DNA of 64,000 nucleotides from Sciurus carolinensis (taxonomy: Eukaryota; Chordata; Mammalia; Rodentia; Sciuridae), in NCBI RefSeq assembly GCF_902686445.1, contig NC_062223.1:61501498-61565497 (forward strand), in the 5' to 3' direction. A model generated the notes under the pieces. It did no database searches. It was not told where the DNA came from and saw nothing but the letters and a program-made list of their open reading frames with translations. The translations under genes were made by a program, and so were the position numbers. Below are positions 10,463-21,439 of this stretch, in pieces (positions within the stretch are counted from its first letter, which is position 1; each line of letters starts with the position of its first letter).

Positions 10463-10655
10463 AGAGAGCTTGGTGCATTGGAAAAAGCACATGTTTACAG
10501 TCAAACAGATCTAGATTTAGATCTTGGCTCCTCTGCTTCTAAAATATACCTTACATAAGTTTCTTAAACCCTCTAAGCCTCAGTTTCCTCATCTTAAAAA
10601 TGGAAATAATAATAGCTATGGCTGATCATAGTCAGTTTTCAATAAACATTAGCTC
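10463..10655 (+). repeat. MIR SINE, nearly complete
   Basis: TTGGTGCATTGGAAAAAGCA, then GATCTAGATTTAGATCTTGG, CTAAGCCTCAGTTTCCTCAT, AAATGGAAATAATAATAGCT and CAATAAACATTAG cover the MIR consensus from 5' to 3'. Confidence 0.9.
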
Positions 10656-10724
10656 TTCTTTTATAATACAAAGTCATTATGTGGCAGATTGCCCAAACAA
10701 ATAGAACAACCAAAGAACAACAAC

Positions 10725-10755
10725 AAAACAAACAAACAAACAAACAAACAAAAAA
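10725..10755 (+). repeat. (AAAC)n microsatellite
   Basis: Seven or so tandem CAAA units in an A/C-only stretch. Confidence 0.9.
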
Positions 10756-10846
10756 CTCCCCAAGTTCTTCAGAGAAAGGCAAGTTCAAGATCCCAAAGTA
10801 ATGGAAGATGTGTGAGTTTCTCAGGGAGAGTGGATCTTGAACCACC

Positions 10847-11314
10847 TGTGATGGTTAATTTATGTGTCAACTGGATTGGGTCACAGTAGGCGCAGACATT
10901 TGGTCAAACACTGTTCTTTGATGGAGTTTTTGGATGAGATTAACATTTGGATCAGTAGACTGAGTGAAGCAGGATGCCCTCTCTATGTCGGGAAGCACTA
11001 TCCAATCAGTTGAAGGACAGAATAGAACTAACAGAGTGACTCTTCCAGTAGAGAAGAATTCCTCCTGCCTCCCCGTCTTTGAACTGAGACATTGGCTTTT
11101 TCCTGCACTGAAACCTTGGCTCTTCCTGAATGTCAAATCTGCCAGCCTTCAGACTAGAACTAAGCCATCAACTCTCCACGATTCTCAGCCTATCTGCCTT
11201 ACCCTGCAGGTCTTGAACGTCACCAGTCCCAAAATCACTTGAGCCAATTCTTTATAACCAATTAATGAACCAATCATATTTGTTCTGTTTCTCTGGAGAA
11301 TTCTGACTAATACA
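10847..11314 (+). mobile_element. MLT2-like ERVL solo LTR
   Basis: Begins TGTGATGGTTAATTTATGTG and has GTCAACTGGATTGGG, GAGATTAACATTTGGATCAG, ATCCAATCAGTTGAAGGACA, a cysteine-poor pyrimidine block, and ends TCTCTGGAGAATTCTGACTA then ATACA. This succession matches MLT2 LTRs of the ERVL group. No internal region is attached. Confidence 0.8.
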
Positions 11315-11429
11315 TTAGGATAGGTTAGGTTTAGATAGTGGTGGAGAAAAAGAGGGAGGACAAAGACAAGAAAAAGTGAAAATCAATTGTATGCGTTCAC
11401 AAAATCCAAAGCTTCTGACTGAGTAATGC

Positions 11430-11514
11430 TAGCAATATGTACCAAGTACATATTATGTGCCAGCTTTTGCCTGAACTCATGTAATTGCCTTAAGAGTCTG
11501 TTGACAAATGCCCC
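11430..11514 (-). repeat. MIR SINE, left part (split by LTR)
   Basis: AAGTACATATTATGTGCCAG then CTCATGTAATTGCC is the inverted 3' part of MIR. The match resumes after the LTR at 11887. Confidence 0.65.
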
Positions 11515-11886
11515 TGTGCTGATAGCCTTCTGTCACTATAAAAAATATCTGAGGTAATTAACTTACAAAGAGAAATGGATTATTTCGGTACATAGTTTTG
11601 GAGCTTCCAGTTCATGATTGATTGGCCCCATGGTTCTGGACCTGTGGTAAGGCAGTGTATCTTGGTGGGAGTATATGGCAGAGCAAAACCACTTAACTCA
11701 CAGTTAGGAAGAAAAAGAAAGCAAGGAGGGGCTAGGGTCCTACAGTCTCCCTCAAGGTCATGTCCCCAATGACTTAAATGCCTCCCGATAGGCCCCACCT
11801 CTTAGAGCTTCCACCATTTCTCAGTAGCATCATTCAGACTTTAACACATGCCCTTTGGGGGACAGTTGAGATCCAATTCAGAAGCC
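11515..11886 (-). mobile_element. ERVL-MaLR-type solo LTR inserted in MIR
   Basis: Inverted LTR: CTTCTGTCACTATAAAAAAT and TATCTGAGG near the left edge, CCTCCCGATAGGCCCCACCT and ACACATGCCCTTTGGGGGAC near the right edge. MIR sequence flanks both sides. Boundaries are accurate to a few bases, and no clear 5-bp duplication was found. Confidence 0.7.
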
Positions 11887-12000
11887 CTATTGAATACAAA
11901 TGCTCTTCCCATTTTACAGTGGGAAAAGCTAGTCACAGAGAAGTGACTCAGCTTCCACATCCAGCAAACAGCCAGATCAGAGTTTAGACCACAGTAATCT
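11887..12000 (-). repeat. MIR SINE, right part
   Basis: CTCTTCCCATTTTACAGTGG, GTCACAGAGAAGTGACTCAG and CAGCCAGATCAGAGTTTAGA are the inverted MIR core and 5' part. Together with 11430-11514 they form one interrupted copy. Confidence 0.75.
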
Positions 12001-12149
12001 AATTGGAGAGCCTAGGCCCTTGATTTCTATATAGATTAATATCCAGTAAGGTCGGATAGAAAAAACTGATAAGTGAGCAAAACACAGGGAGCTCTTGGGT
12101 ACCAGACTGAGTGGGTTAGGTCACTGCAGACCTTAGGCCCAATTCCCTA
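12001..12149. other. Short unique spacer
   Basis: Nothing recognisable. Confidence 0.4.
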
Positions 12150-12260
12150 TTCTGCTGAGAAGGAAACTGAGGCTCAGGGGTGGGAAGAGGTTTATCAGGC
12201 TCACCCAAGACAATGATTGAGTCAAAACTTGACCTTGGACCTCTTCCATGATTTGCCTCA
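12150..12260 (-). repeat. MIR SINE fragment
   Basis: GAGAAGGAAACTGAGGCTCA followed by GGCTCACCCAAGACAATG is the inverted MIR core (ggaaactgaggctcag...cccaaggtcac). Confidence 0.75.
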
Positions 12261-12944
12261 GGCAGAGTCAGTGCTCCTTTTGGGTTTCATTATGATGCCA
12301 TCCTCTGCTAGGACTGGGCCTCTCCAGGAGTCACTGACTGAGGGGCTCTGGAGCAGAGGTTCATCCTTGGAAAGCCAAGAGGAAGAGGGTTGTTGTGGCT
12401 CTTGGTCACTCGCCATCTCATTCTGTGACTGAACATTTCAACTTCCTCCCCTTCCTCTAGGTGCCTTCTCTTGCTTTTTGGCCTCTCTTTCTTTGGGACC
12501 CTTTGTTCATTCTGCCTCATTTCCAGTTCCCAGAGTCCCAATTTTTCCACAAAGAGGGTCTCCTGATACCAGTCTTATGATACCAGTCAATACTAAACAA
12601 GGATCAGGGGTGAGACTTGCCCTGAACTTGTGGTACTTTAAGTAGCCATTGAGGGTATGAGGGTACTTTGTGTGGCCTCCCTGGACACAGCCTGATACTG
12701 ATCTTAGGGACCATCAACAACTGGATTCCATTCCTAATACCTGGGCCTGACTTACTGACCATTTTACTCCAGCCTGGGAGTAGGTGTGGTCCTGGCTCTC
12801 CATTTCCTGTGTTACTTTCAATTAGGTCAGAATGTATTTCTGTCAGCTCTGGTTCCACTCTGTGGTAGCCCTTGAGTCCTAATGATGAGTCAGACACAGC
12901 CTGAGTCATTCTAGAAAAGCAACAGTCTCACCAACAAAAAATAT
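12261..12944. other. Unique non-coding DNA
   Basis: No repeat or gene recognised. Frames on the two strands are at most 101 codons and have no domain. Confidence 0.5.
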
Positions 12945-13600
12945 GGAAGTCACTCAATCGTTCAGCTATATGGATCAACCACTTACTGTGTATCAGACTA
13001 ATGACGAAAAAAACAAAGTGACTATCTTCATGGAGCCAAGGGTGTAAGATCTGTCACAGACAAACAGGTAATTACTACCCAATGGGCAAGTGTATGATAG
13101 GGAAGTACCCGCTGCTACAGGAAAGCACAGCAGGGACACTTAGACTTGGCCTGGCCTTCACGGTTCGGGTGGGACTGCCTATGAATGGCTTCCAGTAGCA
13201 GCAATGTTTGAACTAAAAAATAAATAGTTCTCCAGGCAACAGAGAGTAGGAGTGAGCACATGCAGTGGAGCCGTGAGGGGAGAGGCAGGGATAATTTCCA
13301 AGCAGAGGGAACCATGGGTATTTGATACAAGAGGAAGAGAGGGAACCTGTTGGGATTTGGATTGCGTGTTGTGTGATGAAACAGATTACAAGAGAAAAGA
13401 CACTAATGAGGCTGAAAGTGCAATGCAGGGCTTGCTTGTGGATGACCTTTGTAAATCATTTTAGGGAGTTTGGAATCTTTCCTGTAGTCTTGTGGTACCA
13501 CTAAAAGATCATAGGCTGAGGAGTGACAAGATTAACTTTGCAAGTTAGACAAAGAAGTGTGACAAAGGGATGTGGGCAATATCCAGGGAGCCAGAGAAGG
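12945..13600 (-). repeat. L2-like LINE 3' region
   Basis: CACTTACTGTGTATCAGACT and TATCTTCATGGAGCCAAGGG near the left edge, and GGGAGTTTGGAATCTTTCCT with GAGGAGTGACAAGATTAACT near the right edge, follow the order of an inverted L2 3' region (gagcacctactatgtgcc...ccctcatggagc...aaggagtttggattttat...gagtgacatgatc). The middle is poorly matched. A second copy of the same pattern lies at 63000-63490. Confidence 0.55.
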
Positions 13601-14069
13601 GGTGGCTCATTTTTCCTGACTTCTTGACCACATCAAAAACTCGCCATTAGGGACTAGCGCCCTCCCACTGGATGCATTCCTGATTCCTGGCCCAGAAGCA
13701 GGTCCAGGATCCAGGCCTCCCTCAGCCCTGTTTATGACCTCTAGCCTCCTGGCTGAACTTCCAGTAGCTTTCAGATTTCACCTGCTCCTCCCCTGCTCCC
13801 TCCTGCTGCTGACAGCCAGCTGGCTCGGACATTGCCCTCGCCTGTCAGGTGAGATGCTCACTCCCTCCATCGCCAGGTTGGCCTCCCTGCCACGGCCCAT
13901 CACAGAGCATATCTGGGTTTCAGACTCTTCCAAACCTGCTTCATTCTATAGCAATGTGATCCCTCTCTTCTGACATTATTGCTTACACAATATCTGGATT
14001 AAGCACAAGAATGATAGAAATATCCCTTCACCTTGTCCTTGCAGGATTCTAACTTGGTAGAATCTAACT
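13601..14069. other. Unique non-coding DNA
   Basis: Pyrimidine-rich on the plus strand. No repeat or gene recognised. Confidence 0.45.
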
Positions 14070-14175
14070 TAGTACCTGTAGTGACCTTGAGTAAGTTAGT
14101 TAGCCTCTGTCCTCATCTAAAAATGTGCTTAGTAGCAAGAATCACTTTGTAGGCCTATTGTAAATGTTCATTGAC
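14070..14175 (+). repeat. MIR SINE fragment
   Basis: GTGACCTTGAGTAAGTTAGT, TTAGCCTCTGTCCTCATCTA and AGGCCTATTGTAAATGTTC match the MIR core and 3' part. Confidence 0.75.
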
Positions 14176-14396
14176 TTAACGCCTGTATGGCTTTACATAC
14201 AGGAAAGTAAGATATTATTGCAGATAAGAGCAGTCCCCTCATCCTGGAATAAACTAAAACAGCATCCTACAAGTAACGCAACAAGAAGTAGTCAGGAGTC
14301 AACAAGTCAAGAAAAAGAAAAATCAGTGGAATTCAGTTCAAATCAATAAAAACTCAAAATGTCTCCATAATTAAGTAAAATTTTAATAGAAAATAC

Positions 14397-14856
14397 TGTA
14401 ATTTAGATATGAGGTGTCCCCAAAAGCTCATGTGTTAAACAACACAAGGATTTCAGAGGAAAATGATTAAATTATGAATGGTATAACCGATTGGTGCTTT
14501 GATCCTCTGATTAGATGAACTGAGTGGTGACTATAGGCAGGCAGGGTATGACTGGAGGAGAAAAGTCACTGGGGCAGGCGTGCGGGGCTTATATTTTGTA
14601 CCCAGTGAGTGTATCTCTCTTTGCTTCCTGGTGCCATGTCCTGAACTGCTTTCCTTTGCCTTGCCTTTCCGCCATGCTGTTCTATCTCACCTTGGACCCA
14701 GAGCAATTGTGTTGGTCTTACTATGGACTGAGACCCCTGAAACTCTGAGCCCCAAATACCCAACACCACGCGTGTGCACACGTGCATGCACACGCATACA
14801 CACACATTATTCTTGTCAGGTCTTTTGGTCACAGTGATGAAACACTGACTAAAACA
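14397..14856 (+). mobile_element. Rodent-type ERVL-MaLR solo LTR
   Basis: Block order as in the LTR at 57676: GATATGAGGTGTCCCCAAAA, GCTCATGTG, CTGAGTGGTGACTATAGGCA, GGGGCTTATATTTTGTACCC, GCCATGCTGTTCTATCTCAC and the end GGTCACAGTGATGAAACACT then ACTAAAACA. A CA/CG-rich alternating tract has expanded inside it near the 3' end. Confidence 0.85.
14767..14807. other. Perfect 41-base alternating purine-pyrimidine tract (Z-DNA candidate)
   Basis: Purines and pyrimidines alternate without a break, mixing CA/TG with four CpG steps. Such tracts favour the Z conformation under torsional stress. It lies inside the LTR at 14397-14856. Confidence 0.75.
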
Positions 14857-14944
14857 CAAGGCAGCTGCTCAATTGGTCCAGCCCTGATGGCTTCTCAGTC
14901 TTGCAAAATCCTCAGGTCCTTTCTTTGAACAGTTGGGGAATTGG

Positions 14945-15105
14945 AAAAAGCTCAGTTTTGTATTCAGACCAAACTGAGTTTGAAAGCTGACTCTGCCACA
15001 CCCTGGGTATGTGACCTTGGGAAACTCACCCAAATTCTGTGAACCTTAGATCCCTTATCCAGAAAGTGGGCACATCCCACCTACTTGAAAGTGTAGATGA
15101 GGAAG
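14945..15105 (+). repeat. MIR SINE
   Basis: GGAAAAAGCTCAGTTTTGTA, CTGACTCTGCCACACCCTGG, GTGACCTTGGGAAACTCACC and CTTATCCAGAAAGTGGGCAC follow the MIR consensus in order. Confidence 0.85.
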
Positions 15106-16035
15106 GAGAGTCTCTAAATCACCAGGTAGGATGTGGTGAAGTGAGGGGACTCTGCTTTTTCTTGGACCTTGGGTCTACCCGCATACTCAAGAGAAGTATT
15201 CTGTAAGCAAAAGGAAGACCAAACTTCCCTGGAACTTGAGCAGTGAGTGATAAGTTCTCAGGAAGTGAGATTTTAGAGAGGGCACTGGGGACGCCTTCCG
15301 TTTCCTCCTGCTAGGAGGATTTGGGGCATTGTCATTCTCGAGGCCAAGTCGACTGTGAGGACTGTGAGGGTCAGAGGAACTCACAAGGAGAAACACAGAC
15401 CTCCTTCAGTGTTCCACATCCTGCTGCCCCCAAGCTGGGCTGTTAGCCCAGGAGTCATTAGCAGGTGGCAGGGCCGAGTGTGGGGCCATCAGTCAGAGGA
15501 GAATGGCTGCCGCAGTTCCTGGGATGCAATAGTGCCCTGAGGAGCCATTGGCAGTAATGATGATGGGTATTTAAGCAAATGAACTGTTAATGACCAGGCA
15601 GAGGTGAGCTGCCTCCCAGACCAGCTGGAGCCCAGAGTTAGCAAAGGAGGGCGAGGTAGGAATGAAGAGAGAGAGCGGGGGAGGAAAGAGAATTCATTTT
15701 CTTCTCAGAAACTGGTTTCCCTAGGGAGTCATGGTTGGCCACGGGGCAACACCCGCTTTATCTGCTGTTACCCAGGTCTTGCCATCACTTCCATGAATTA
15801 TTGCCCAAATTCCTGGCTGCTCTGCCCAGGCATTCTCCACCCCCACTCCATCTTTCTAGCTCAGTCCTTCTTCCCACATAGCAAAAGGAAATCTCACTGG
15901 AAGTCCATGACATGAGGGAAAGAGCCACAGGGATGCTGGCTAAGTGGTTCCGGTTTGGTGGATCCTGGGGCTGGGGATGGAGTGCCTGTTGAAGATGGAA
16001 ATAACCATGTGAACAGTCACACTGTGTGCTGGCAA
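15106..16035. other. Unique DNA with a possible conserved block
   Basis: No repeat is recognised. The part at about 15420-15620 has moderate GC, several homeodomain-like TAAT cores and no decay typical of old repeats, so it is a weak candidate for a conserved non-coding element. Confidence 0.4.
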
Positions 16036-16235
16036 TATTGTTGCTTTGATTACCAGGTATGGAGTATCAATTACATGCCAGACATTGTTCTAATCACTTA
16101 ATTAACACTGTTTAATGTTCATAGTCCTTAAGGTGGTGATCAATGTTCCCATTTTACAGAGGAAGGAACTGAAGATCAAAGAGATCAAATTAGTAGACCA
16201 GAGATGAGAAAGACAGAAAGTTGGTACAAAGCTGT
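16036..16235 (-). repeat. MIR SINE
   Basis: CATGCCAGACATTGTTCTAA, CACTTAATTAACACTGTTTA, GTTCCCATTTTACAGAGGAA and GGAACTGAAGATCAAAGAGA are the inverted MIR consensus in order. Confidence 0.85.
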
Positions 16236-16481
16236 GTCCAAGAGTCAGAAGAGAGTGAAGCTTGAGAATATTAAACTTTGGGCTTTCATCACTCAAAGCA
16301 TACCATAGGGAGAGTGAAGGATAATGGAGTGAAGCCAGAGAAGACACTGGGCTAAGAATAGGAGATAAAGCCAAGACCAAGGTATTGTGCACTTGTGATT
16401 CACACAGTGTGATGGACAGGAAGCAGGTGGCCTCACAATCCTACAGGTAGATGTGCTTTTTGTAGCCTCTGCCTCTTTGCA
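16236..16481. other. Short unique spacer
   Basis: No repeat or gene recognised. Confidence 0.4.
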
Positions 16482-16640
16482 CTTTTTTTTTTTTTTTTTT
16501 TTGGTACCAGGGATTGAACCCAGGGGTGCTTAACCACTGAGCCACATCTCCAGCTTTGTTTTTTTTTATTTTATGACAGGGTCTTGCTAAGTTGCCTAGG
16601 TCCTCCCTAAGTTGCTGAGTCTGGTCTCTTGCTCTACCCT
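16482..16640 (-). mobile_element. Dimeric B1-ID SINE, truncated
   Basis: Starts with about 22 T, then GGTACCAGGGATTGAACCCA and CCACTGAGCCACATCTCCAG (inverted ID half). GACAGGGTCTTGCTAAGTTG follows (inverted 7SL/B1 half). It stops before the usual 7SL start, so the copy is 5'-truncated. Confidence 0.9.
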
Positions 16641-16674
16641 TCACACTAGGCTCATCTAAACCCACAGTGGTTAA

Positions 16675-16830
16675 AGAATGTGTTTTCTGGTTAAAAGCAT
16701 CATCTCTGTCCTTAGAACTTGCCACATTCTGCTGTATGATCTTGGGGACATTCTTTAACTACTCTAAACCTGTTTTCTAATATGTGAAATAGAATAGCAA
16801 TTATCTTGTGATTCCAGGGTAAATAAACAA
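16675..16830 (+). repeat. MIR SINE
   Basis: GTTAAAAGCATCATCTCTGT, TGCTGTATGATCTTGGGGAC and ACTCTAAACCTGTTTTCTAA follow the MIR consensus. Diverged. Confidence 0.7.
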
Positions 16831-16859
16831 CCAAAACAACCTGGTATAGGAGATATTGC

Positions 16860-16926
16860 TATTGGTATTGGTATTTCTGTCTTTGAATCCTGACAGCAGG
16901 GTGGATTTAATTAGGATTTAACCCCT
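16860..16926 (+). repeat. MIR-like SINE, left part (split by B1-ID)
   Basis: CTTTGAATCCTGACAGCAGG resembles the 5' part of MIR (ttcgaatcccggctctgcc). The match resumes at 17141 after the dimeric SINE. Confidence 0.5.
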
Positions 16927-16936
16927 TTGACCCTCT

Positions 16937-17130
16937 TTTCTTTTCTTTTTGATACTAGGGATTGGACCCATGGGTGCTTTACCTCAAAGCTACGTATCTT
17001 GTCACATTGATTGATGGATCGATTGATTGGCCATTCTTGCTAAATTGCCAAGACTGCCCTTGAACTTGTGGTCTTCCTGTCTCAGCCTCCCAAGCAGCTG
17101 GGATCACAGGTGTGTGCCACTGCATTCGGC
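16937..17130 (-). mobile_element. Dimeric B1-ID SINE with target duplication
   Basis: The inverted ID half has GATACTAGGGATTGGACCCA. The inverted 7SL half has CTGTCTCAGCCTCCCAAGCA and GGGATCACAGGTGTGTGCCA. The 10-bp duplication TTGACCCTCT is at 16927-16936 and 17131-17140. A short GATT/GATC tandem has grown near 17010-17030. Confidence 0.9.
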
Positions 17131-17140
17131 TTGACCCTCT

Positions 17141-17255
17141 GTTTTCTAATCCACAAAAGTGGAATAACAATTTCTACCTGGAAGTATCATTTAAAGATTA
17201 TGTAAATAAAATACCTAGCATATAATTGGTCATCAAAAATAGGAACTGCAATTAA
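17141..17255 (+). repeat. MIR-like SINE, right part
   Basis: GTTTTCTAATCCACAAAAGT, GGAATAACAATTTCTACCTG and AATACCTAGCATATAATTGG match the MIR 3' part. Continues the copy begun at 16860. Confidence 0.65.
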
Positions 17256-17264
17256 TCTTCTTAT

Positions 17265-17800
17265 CAACTAGGTGCCTGACCCCGTGCCTAGACCTCACTT
17301 TGCAGTTCCCTGTCCTGCTTCTTCTCTTCTATTCTCCTCTGAGAAACTTTCATTGCGCTTTCTCCAGGAAGGCTTCTCCCATCACCTATAGCCCCTGTAT
17401 CTCCTTGAGCTTGAAAATTTCTTTCAACCAGTTGGTGATTCATCAAAGCTCATCTCCTACTGTCCTCTGGTACTTCAGTAGTTGGTTAGGTATCACTCTG
17501 GAGCTTCATTAGAAACCTTTAATTGGCCTTGTGAATTTGGACACATAGTTGCTTTCTTTGACCTTCAGACTCCTCATGAACAGAGGAAGGTTGGACCAGG
17601 ACTAGGTCTCTTGTTTCTGAACCACAGATCTTCCAGGACTTTAGGATGTCCCTGAGCACAGCCTCTCCCTGTAGCCTTTGCTCACACATTCCTCCTCAAA
17701 TGCCCTCATCCCAAATCTCCACACCTACTTTAAATGCCACTTCTGCCATAAGTTGCCTGAATCCCCTCCAGCAGAGGTGGCTTCCTCCTAGAAATTCCAG
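17265..17800 (+). repeat. L2-like LINE fragments
   Basis: TTTCTCCAGGAAGGCTTCTC near 17361, and GCCTTTGCTCACACATTCCT with AAATGCCCTCATCCC near 17675-17715, match parts of the L2 3' region. The pieces are out of the usual order, so at least two fragments are present. Confidence 0.5.
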
Positions 17801-18189
17801 AATCCTTAATTTTATCCACCATCCCATGTAGATCTCCTTGGACTTCATCTAGAACTGCCAACCCTACTATGGCAACAATCAATCGATCCCTCAATCACAG
17901 AAGTGTGAGGCCTGCATCCCCAGGTTTCCAGTAGCACCAATACCACCAAACTTACTTGATGAGTACCCCTTAATGGCAGGGTCCTGCTGTTGTGGGCACT
18001 ACAAAGGGATCCAAAGATGTACTATGCAATCCTTAACCAGGAGCTCACACATCCAAGTCATACCACCTTTGCTAAAAAGGGACAAATCCACCTGGGCCTC
18101 CCTAAGTGTTGCTGTCCCGTGGTTGTAGAAACCTACAGCCCCTCACCCCATCTTTCTCTTTCCTGATACCCTTTCCATAGCCAGATTAT
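17801..18189. other. Unique non-coding DNA
   Basis: Nothing recognisable. Confidence 0.4.
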
Positions 18190-18325
18190 CTTCATTTTAT
18201 TCTACTTCTTTAGATACCTGTGCTAGGAGCTCTAGACCAGAGTGAATTCCCTGACTCCAGGCACCGTATTTTTCTTCTGTTATAACTGGCATCTGTTCAG
18301 GCAGATGAGTGAATATTTATTAGAT
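18190..18325 (+). repeat. L2-like LINE 3' end
   Basis: GAATTCCCTGACTCCAGGCA, ATAACTGGCATCTGTTCAGG and GAGTGAATATTTATTAG resemble the L2 3' end (ctccttgagggcaggg...aatatttgttgaat). Diverged. Confidence 0.45.
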
Positions 18326-18329
18326 CTCA

Positions 18330-18470
18330 GCAGGTTTGGGTCACTTTAATTGTTTTCTAGTGAAACGTGCCCATTGCTGCAACCAGACCTTGTTGGCCAT
18401 TTATCAGGCCTGCTAAGTGAAAAGGACAGAGCTGGGAGCTCAGGCAGGGCCAGGAAATTTTGGCTGCAGA
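18330..18470. promoter_or_regulatory. Possible conserved non-coding element
   Basis: Repeat-free block with GTCACTTTAATTGTTTTCTA, an ACGTG core, and GGCCATTTATCAGGCCTG. It looks unlike the surrounding decayed repeats. The call rests on texture only. Confidence 0.25.
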
Positions 18471-20084
18471 AAGAAGTCACACCAAAGAAAAATGAGTCCT
18501 TGGATGGTCATCTGGAACTGATGGATTAAGAGATAAGCACCGGAGTTGTGATCTCGACACACAGAATCACTGGACCAACTATTCTCATAATTAGATGCAA
18601 GTGGCAAGCATTTAGTGTATTTTTTTTTTTAACTTTTAAAAGTGCATAGAGCAAAAGCCATTGGAAAGGCAATTGCCATTTTTCAAAAAAGAAAGAGATT
18701 GGGAAGAAGTAAGCAACACTTATTAAGTGCATAATAGATACTATTCACTTAACATAAATTGGTAGTTTCCTCATTTACTTTTTGCAAGAACCATTTTCTG
18801 CGTAAGTATTTTTCCAGAAGCCTAACAAGTAAAAAGATAGCCCAAGAGCTGCTCTTAATGAACCTAGAGTGAGAGACCCGAAGTCCACCTACTCCTTCTG
18901 TCCTTTCCTCACTCAAACCCCCACCAAATTAACCTTTGAAGCCCATGATTACCTCGGTGCTGGCAGTAACTTTCTAGTGGTGGCATTATTTTCCCATCTT
19001 ACAGATGTGTTAAGTGAGACATTAGAGAGAAGCAAGGAATAGTCTTTGGCCCGAGCAGAGAGAAAATAGAGAAGGGAGGTCATGGGCATGGAAACCTATC
19101 TTGCTTTATCCAGAGGATCCTCCCCAGGACAGAGATTCTGCATTCCACTCTGCCTCCCCCAAGATAAGAATGGTTCCCTCCAGGTCGTTCCTCTCCCTTT
19201 GCCTGACTGTCCCTCTGCTATCAGCTCTTCCCTGTCTCTGGGTGACTAAGCTAGCCACCTGCTAGGAAGCAGTCCGCCCAGCGCTCTGAAATTTAGAGCC
19301 TTAGCAAGCGGGAGGTTGGGGCAGCCCCTGTGGAGAGTAAAATCCAGTGAAGATGACTCTGTATCCCCAAATGCCAGTTTGTTTGTGGACGGGTTGACTG
19401 TGGTGGGACTGAGGGCCATATCCAGATGGAAGTGTCCAGCTATGGCAGGTGGGGGATAGGGGATTTTGTTCTGTTTGCTGGTCCTCAATAGATCACCCTC
19501 ATCTTATTCACTAATTTCCAGACCAATGAGGCTGCCTGCATAAGTCTGGCATCACCGAACCCAGTCCTCCAGGAAATAATCAGAAGCTCAATCCACTTTT
19601 TACCATCTCACCAGTCCCATCCTCTTTTCTCCATTCCGGAGCCACTCATAGGAACAGTTAAGTGAGAGCTTTCATTCAATAGCAATGTGGTTGCACCTTG
19701 ATGTGGACTTTATGCTGGGAGACGTAGATTGAGCACTCCCCAACTTCCTTTTCTTTTCTAGTTTCCACTCAGCCGTGTCCTATGATACAGCTCTGGACAT
19801 AATAAATGGAAGCTTGTTGTGGGAAAACTTGATTTCTTAACAGAAATCAAATCTCCTTACTATTTCCTACTTCCTACCAGATTACAGATGTGATGGAAGG
19901 GGTTGTAGCAGCCATAATGCAACCATGAAGGAAAGGAGAAGAGAATAAGAAAAATACCAGGCCACACAGAGTTACCAAACTAACACTAGCAAGTATTTAC
20001 TTGCCTTCAGATATCTTTTAATGTGAGGAAATTAAGTCTGGATGTATTTAAATCATTATGATTATTTTTGTCACTCAAATTGAA
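18471..20084. other. Mostly unique DNA with an old MIR piece
   Basis: At 18985-19060 TTTTCCCATCTTACAGATGT then GTGAGACATTAGAGAG is an inverted MIR core. The rest has no recognised repeat or gene. Confidence 0.45.
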
Positions 20085-20265
20085 AGCATTCCTGACATAA
20101 TGCATGATCTAATAGGACCTTTACCACAACCCTGGGAAGTAGGTATCATTATCCCTGTTTTAAAGTGAGAAAATTAAATTTGGGAGAAAGTGACTGCACA
20201 AAAACCATTAAACTTCTATGAAGCAGAATCAGGATTTAATTGTCAGTCTTTCACTCTACACTCAT
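20085..20265 (-). repeat. MIR SINE
   Basis: GGACCTTTACCACAACCCTG, GGTATCATTATCCCTGTTTT and AAAGTGACTGCACAAAAACC follow the inverted MIR consensus. Confidence 0.75.
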
Positions 20266-20344
20266 GAACCAATACCAAACAAGAAGCTACTATATTAGCT
20301 TAAATTACATACTAAAAATTATGTAACATATCTATATTATGTAA

Positions 20345-20560
20345 AATTTTTTAATTTTTAAAATTATATTTGTTATAATTAGTTGTACATGACAGTAGAA
20401 TGCACTTATACATTTTGATAGATCATACATAAATGGAGAATAATCTTATTTTTCAGATTATACATATTGCAGGATCACATCAGTCATGTAGTCATACATT
20501 TACACACATACTTAAATATACTTTTATATATGTTTACACATATATTTTTCTTAATATATG
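20345..20560 (+). repeat. Interspersed repeat, probably sciurid-lineage, unclassified
   Basis: AGTTGTACATGACAGTAGAA, TGCACTTATACATTTTGATA and CATACATAAATGGAGAATAA look like a dispersed repeat I associate with squirrel genomes, but I cannot assign a class. Confidence 0.45.
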
Positions 20561-20937
20561 TCTCTTAATATATGTTCTCTTTTTCTCTCTCACACACACA
20601 TACTTTTTAATCCTATTGAATAATTTCCTTTTAGCCCATGGAAACAGTATCCCCTTTATCTTGAGCCCATGATGATTTATCTCATAGACTCACATCATTC
20701 TTGAACTGCTGGATACAAGTAAAAATCATCCTAGAAAAATACAGATGATTTGGAAGTGCCATGCTCTCTACACATCAAGAAGCAGAGCGTCTGAGTGTGG
20801 GAGAAGGCGTGTGGAGCATGAAGAGCAGCAAAGCTGGAGTGGGAAGATGGAAGTCAGCCCAGCTCTGTCTCAGGCTGACTTGTCAAAGCTTGGACAAGTT
20901 TGAGCTTTCCTACCTGTAAAATGGAATTGATGGGAGA

Positions 20938-21075
20938 TTGTGTGTGTGTGTGTGTGATATGTTTATCTATACACATGTATAAACAGAGAGGGATATAGAT
21001 ATAGATACATAGAACATATACATATGTCTACCTATATGTGTGTGTATATATATGTGTGTGTCTACATATATATAC
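20938..21075 (+). repeat. TG/TA-rich simple repeats
   Basis: A (TG) run of about 20 bases at 20938-20957, GATATAGATATAGATA near 20990, and mixed TATG/TATA units at 21030-21075. Confidence 0.85.
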
Positions 21076-21439
21076 CTATACTAAGGAAATATGTGTCATT
21101 GCTTAGTAACTCCACCTTGGCCAGAATTAGATTCTTTCATGACTTATTAACCATGAAGAGCAGAGTGTGGGGTAGAGGATGTGGAAACACCACTCATCAG
21201 AGAGTTAACTCTTTATGAGTCCCTTCTCAGAGTCTCCAGGGTCCATTCTACCACATCAAGACTTTTGGCTGAGAGACTGTTTTGGCTGTTTGTTCCTGGT
21301 GTAGACCGCTCGATCTCAGAACTGCATCTTCCTGATCCCATCCCATCAGGACCTAGCAGGCCAAGTACTCATGGGGGGGCATTTTTACCATTTTCTCAGA
21401 ATCTGCCACATCTTTTTTGCAATGGGTTCCAGTGACCAC
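21076..21439. other. Unique non-coding DNA
   Basis: No repeat or gene recognised. Confidence 0.4.
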
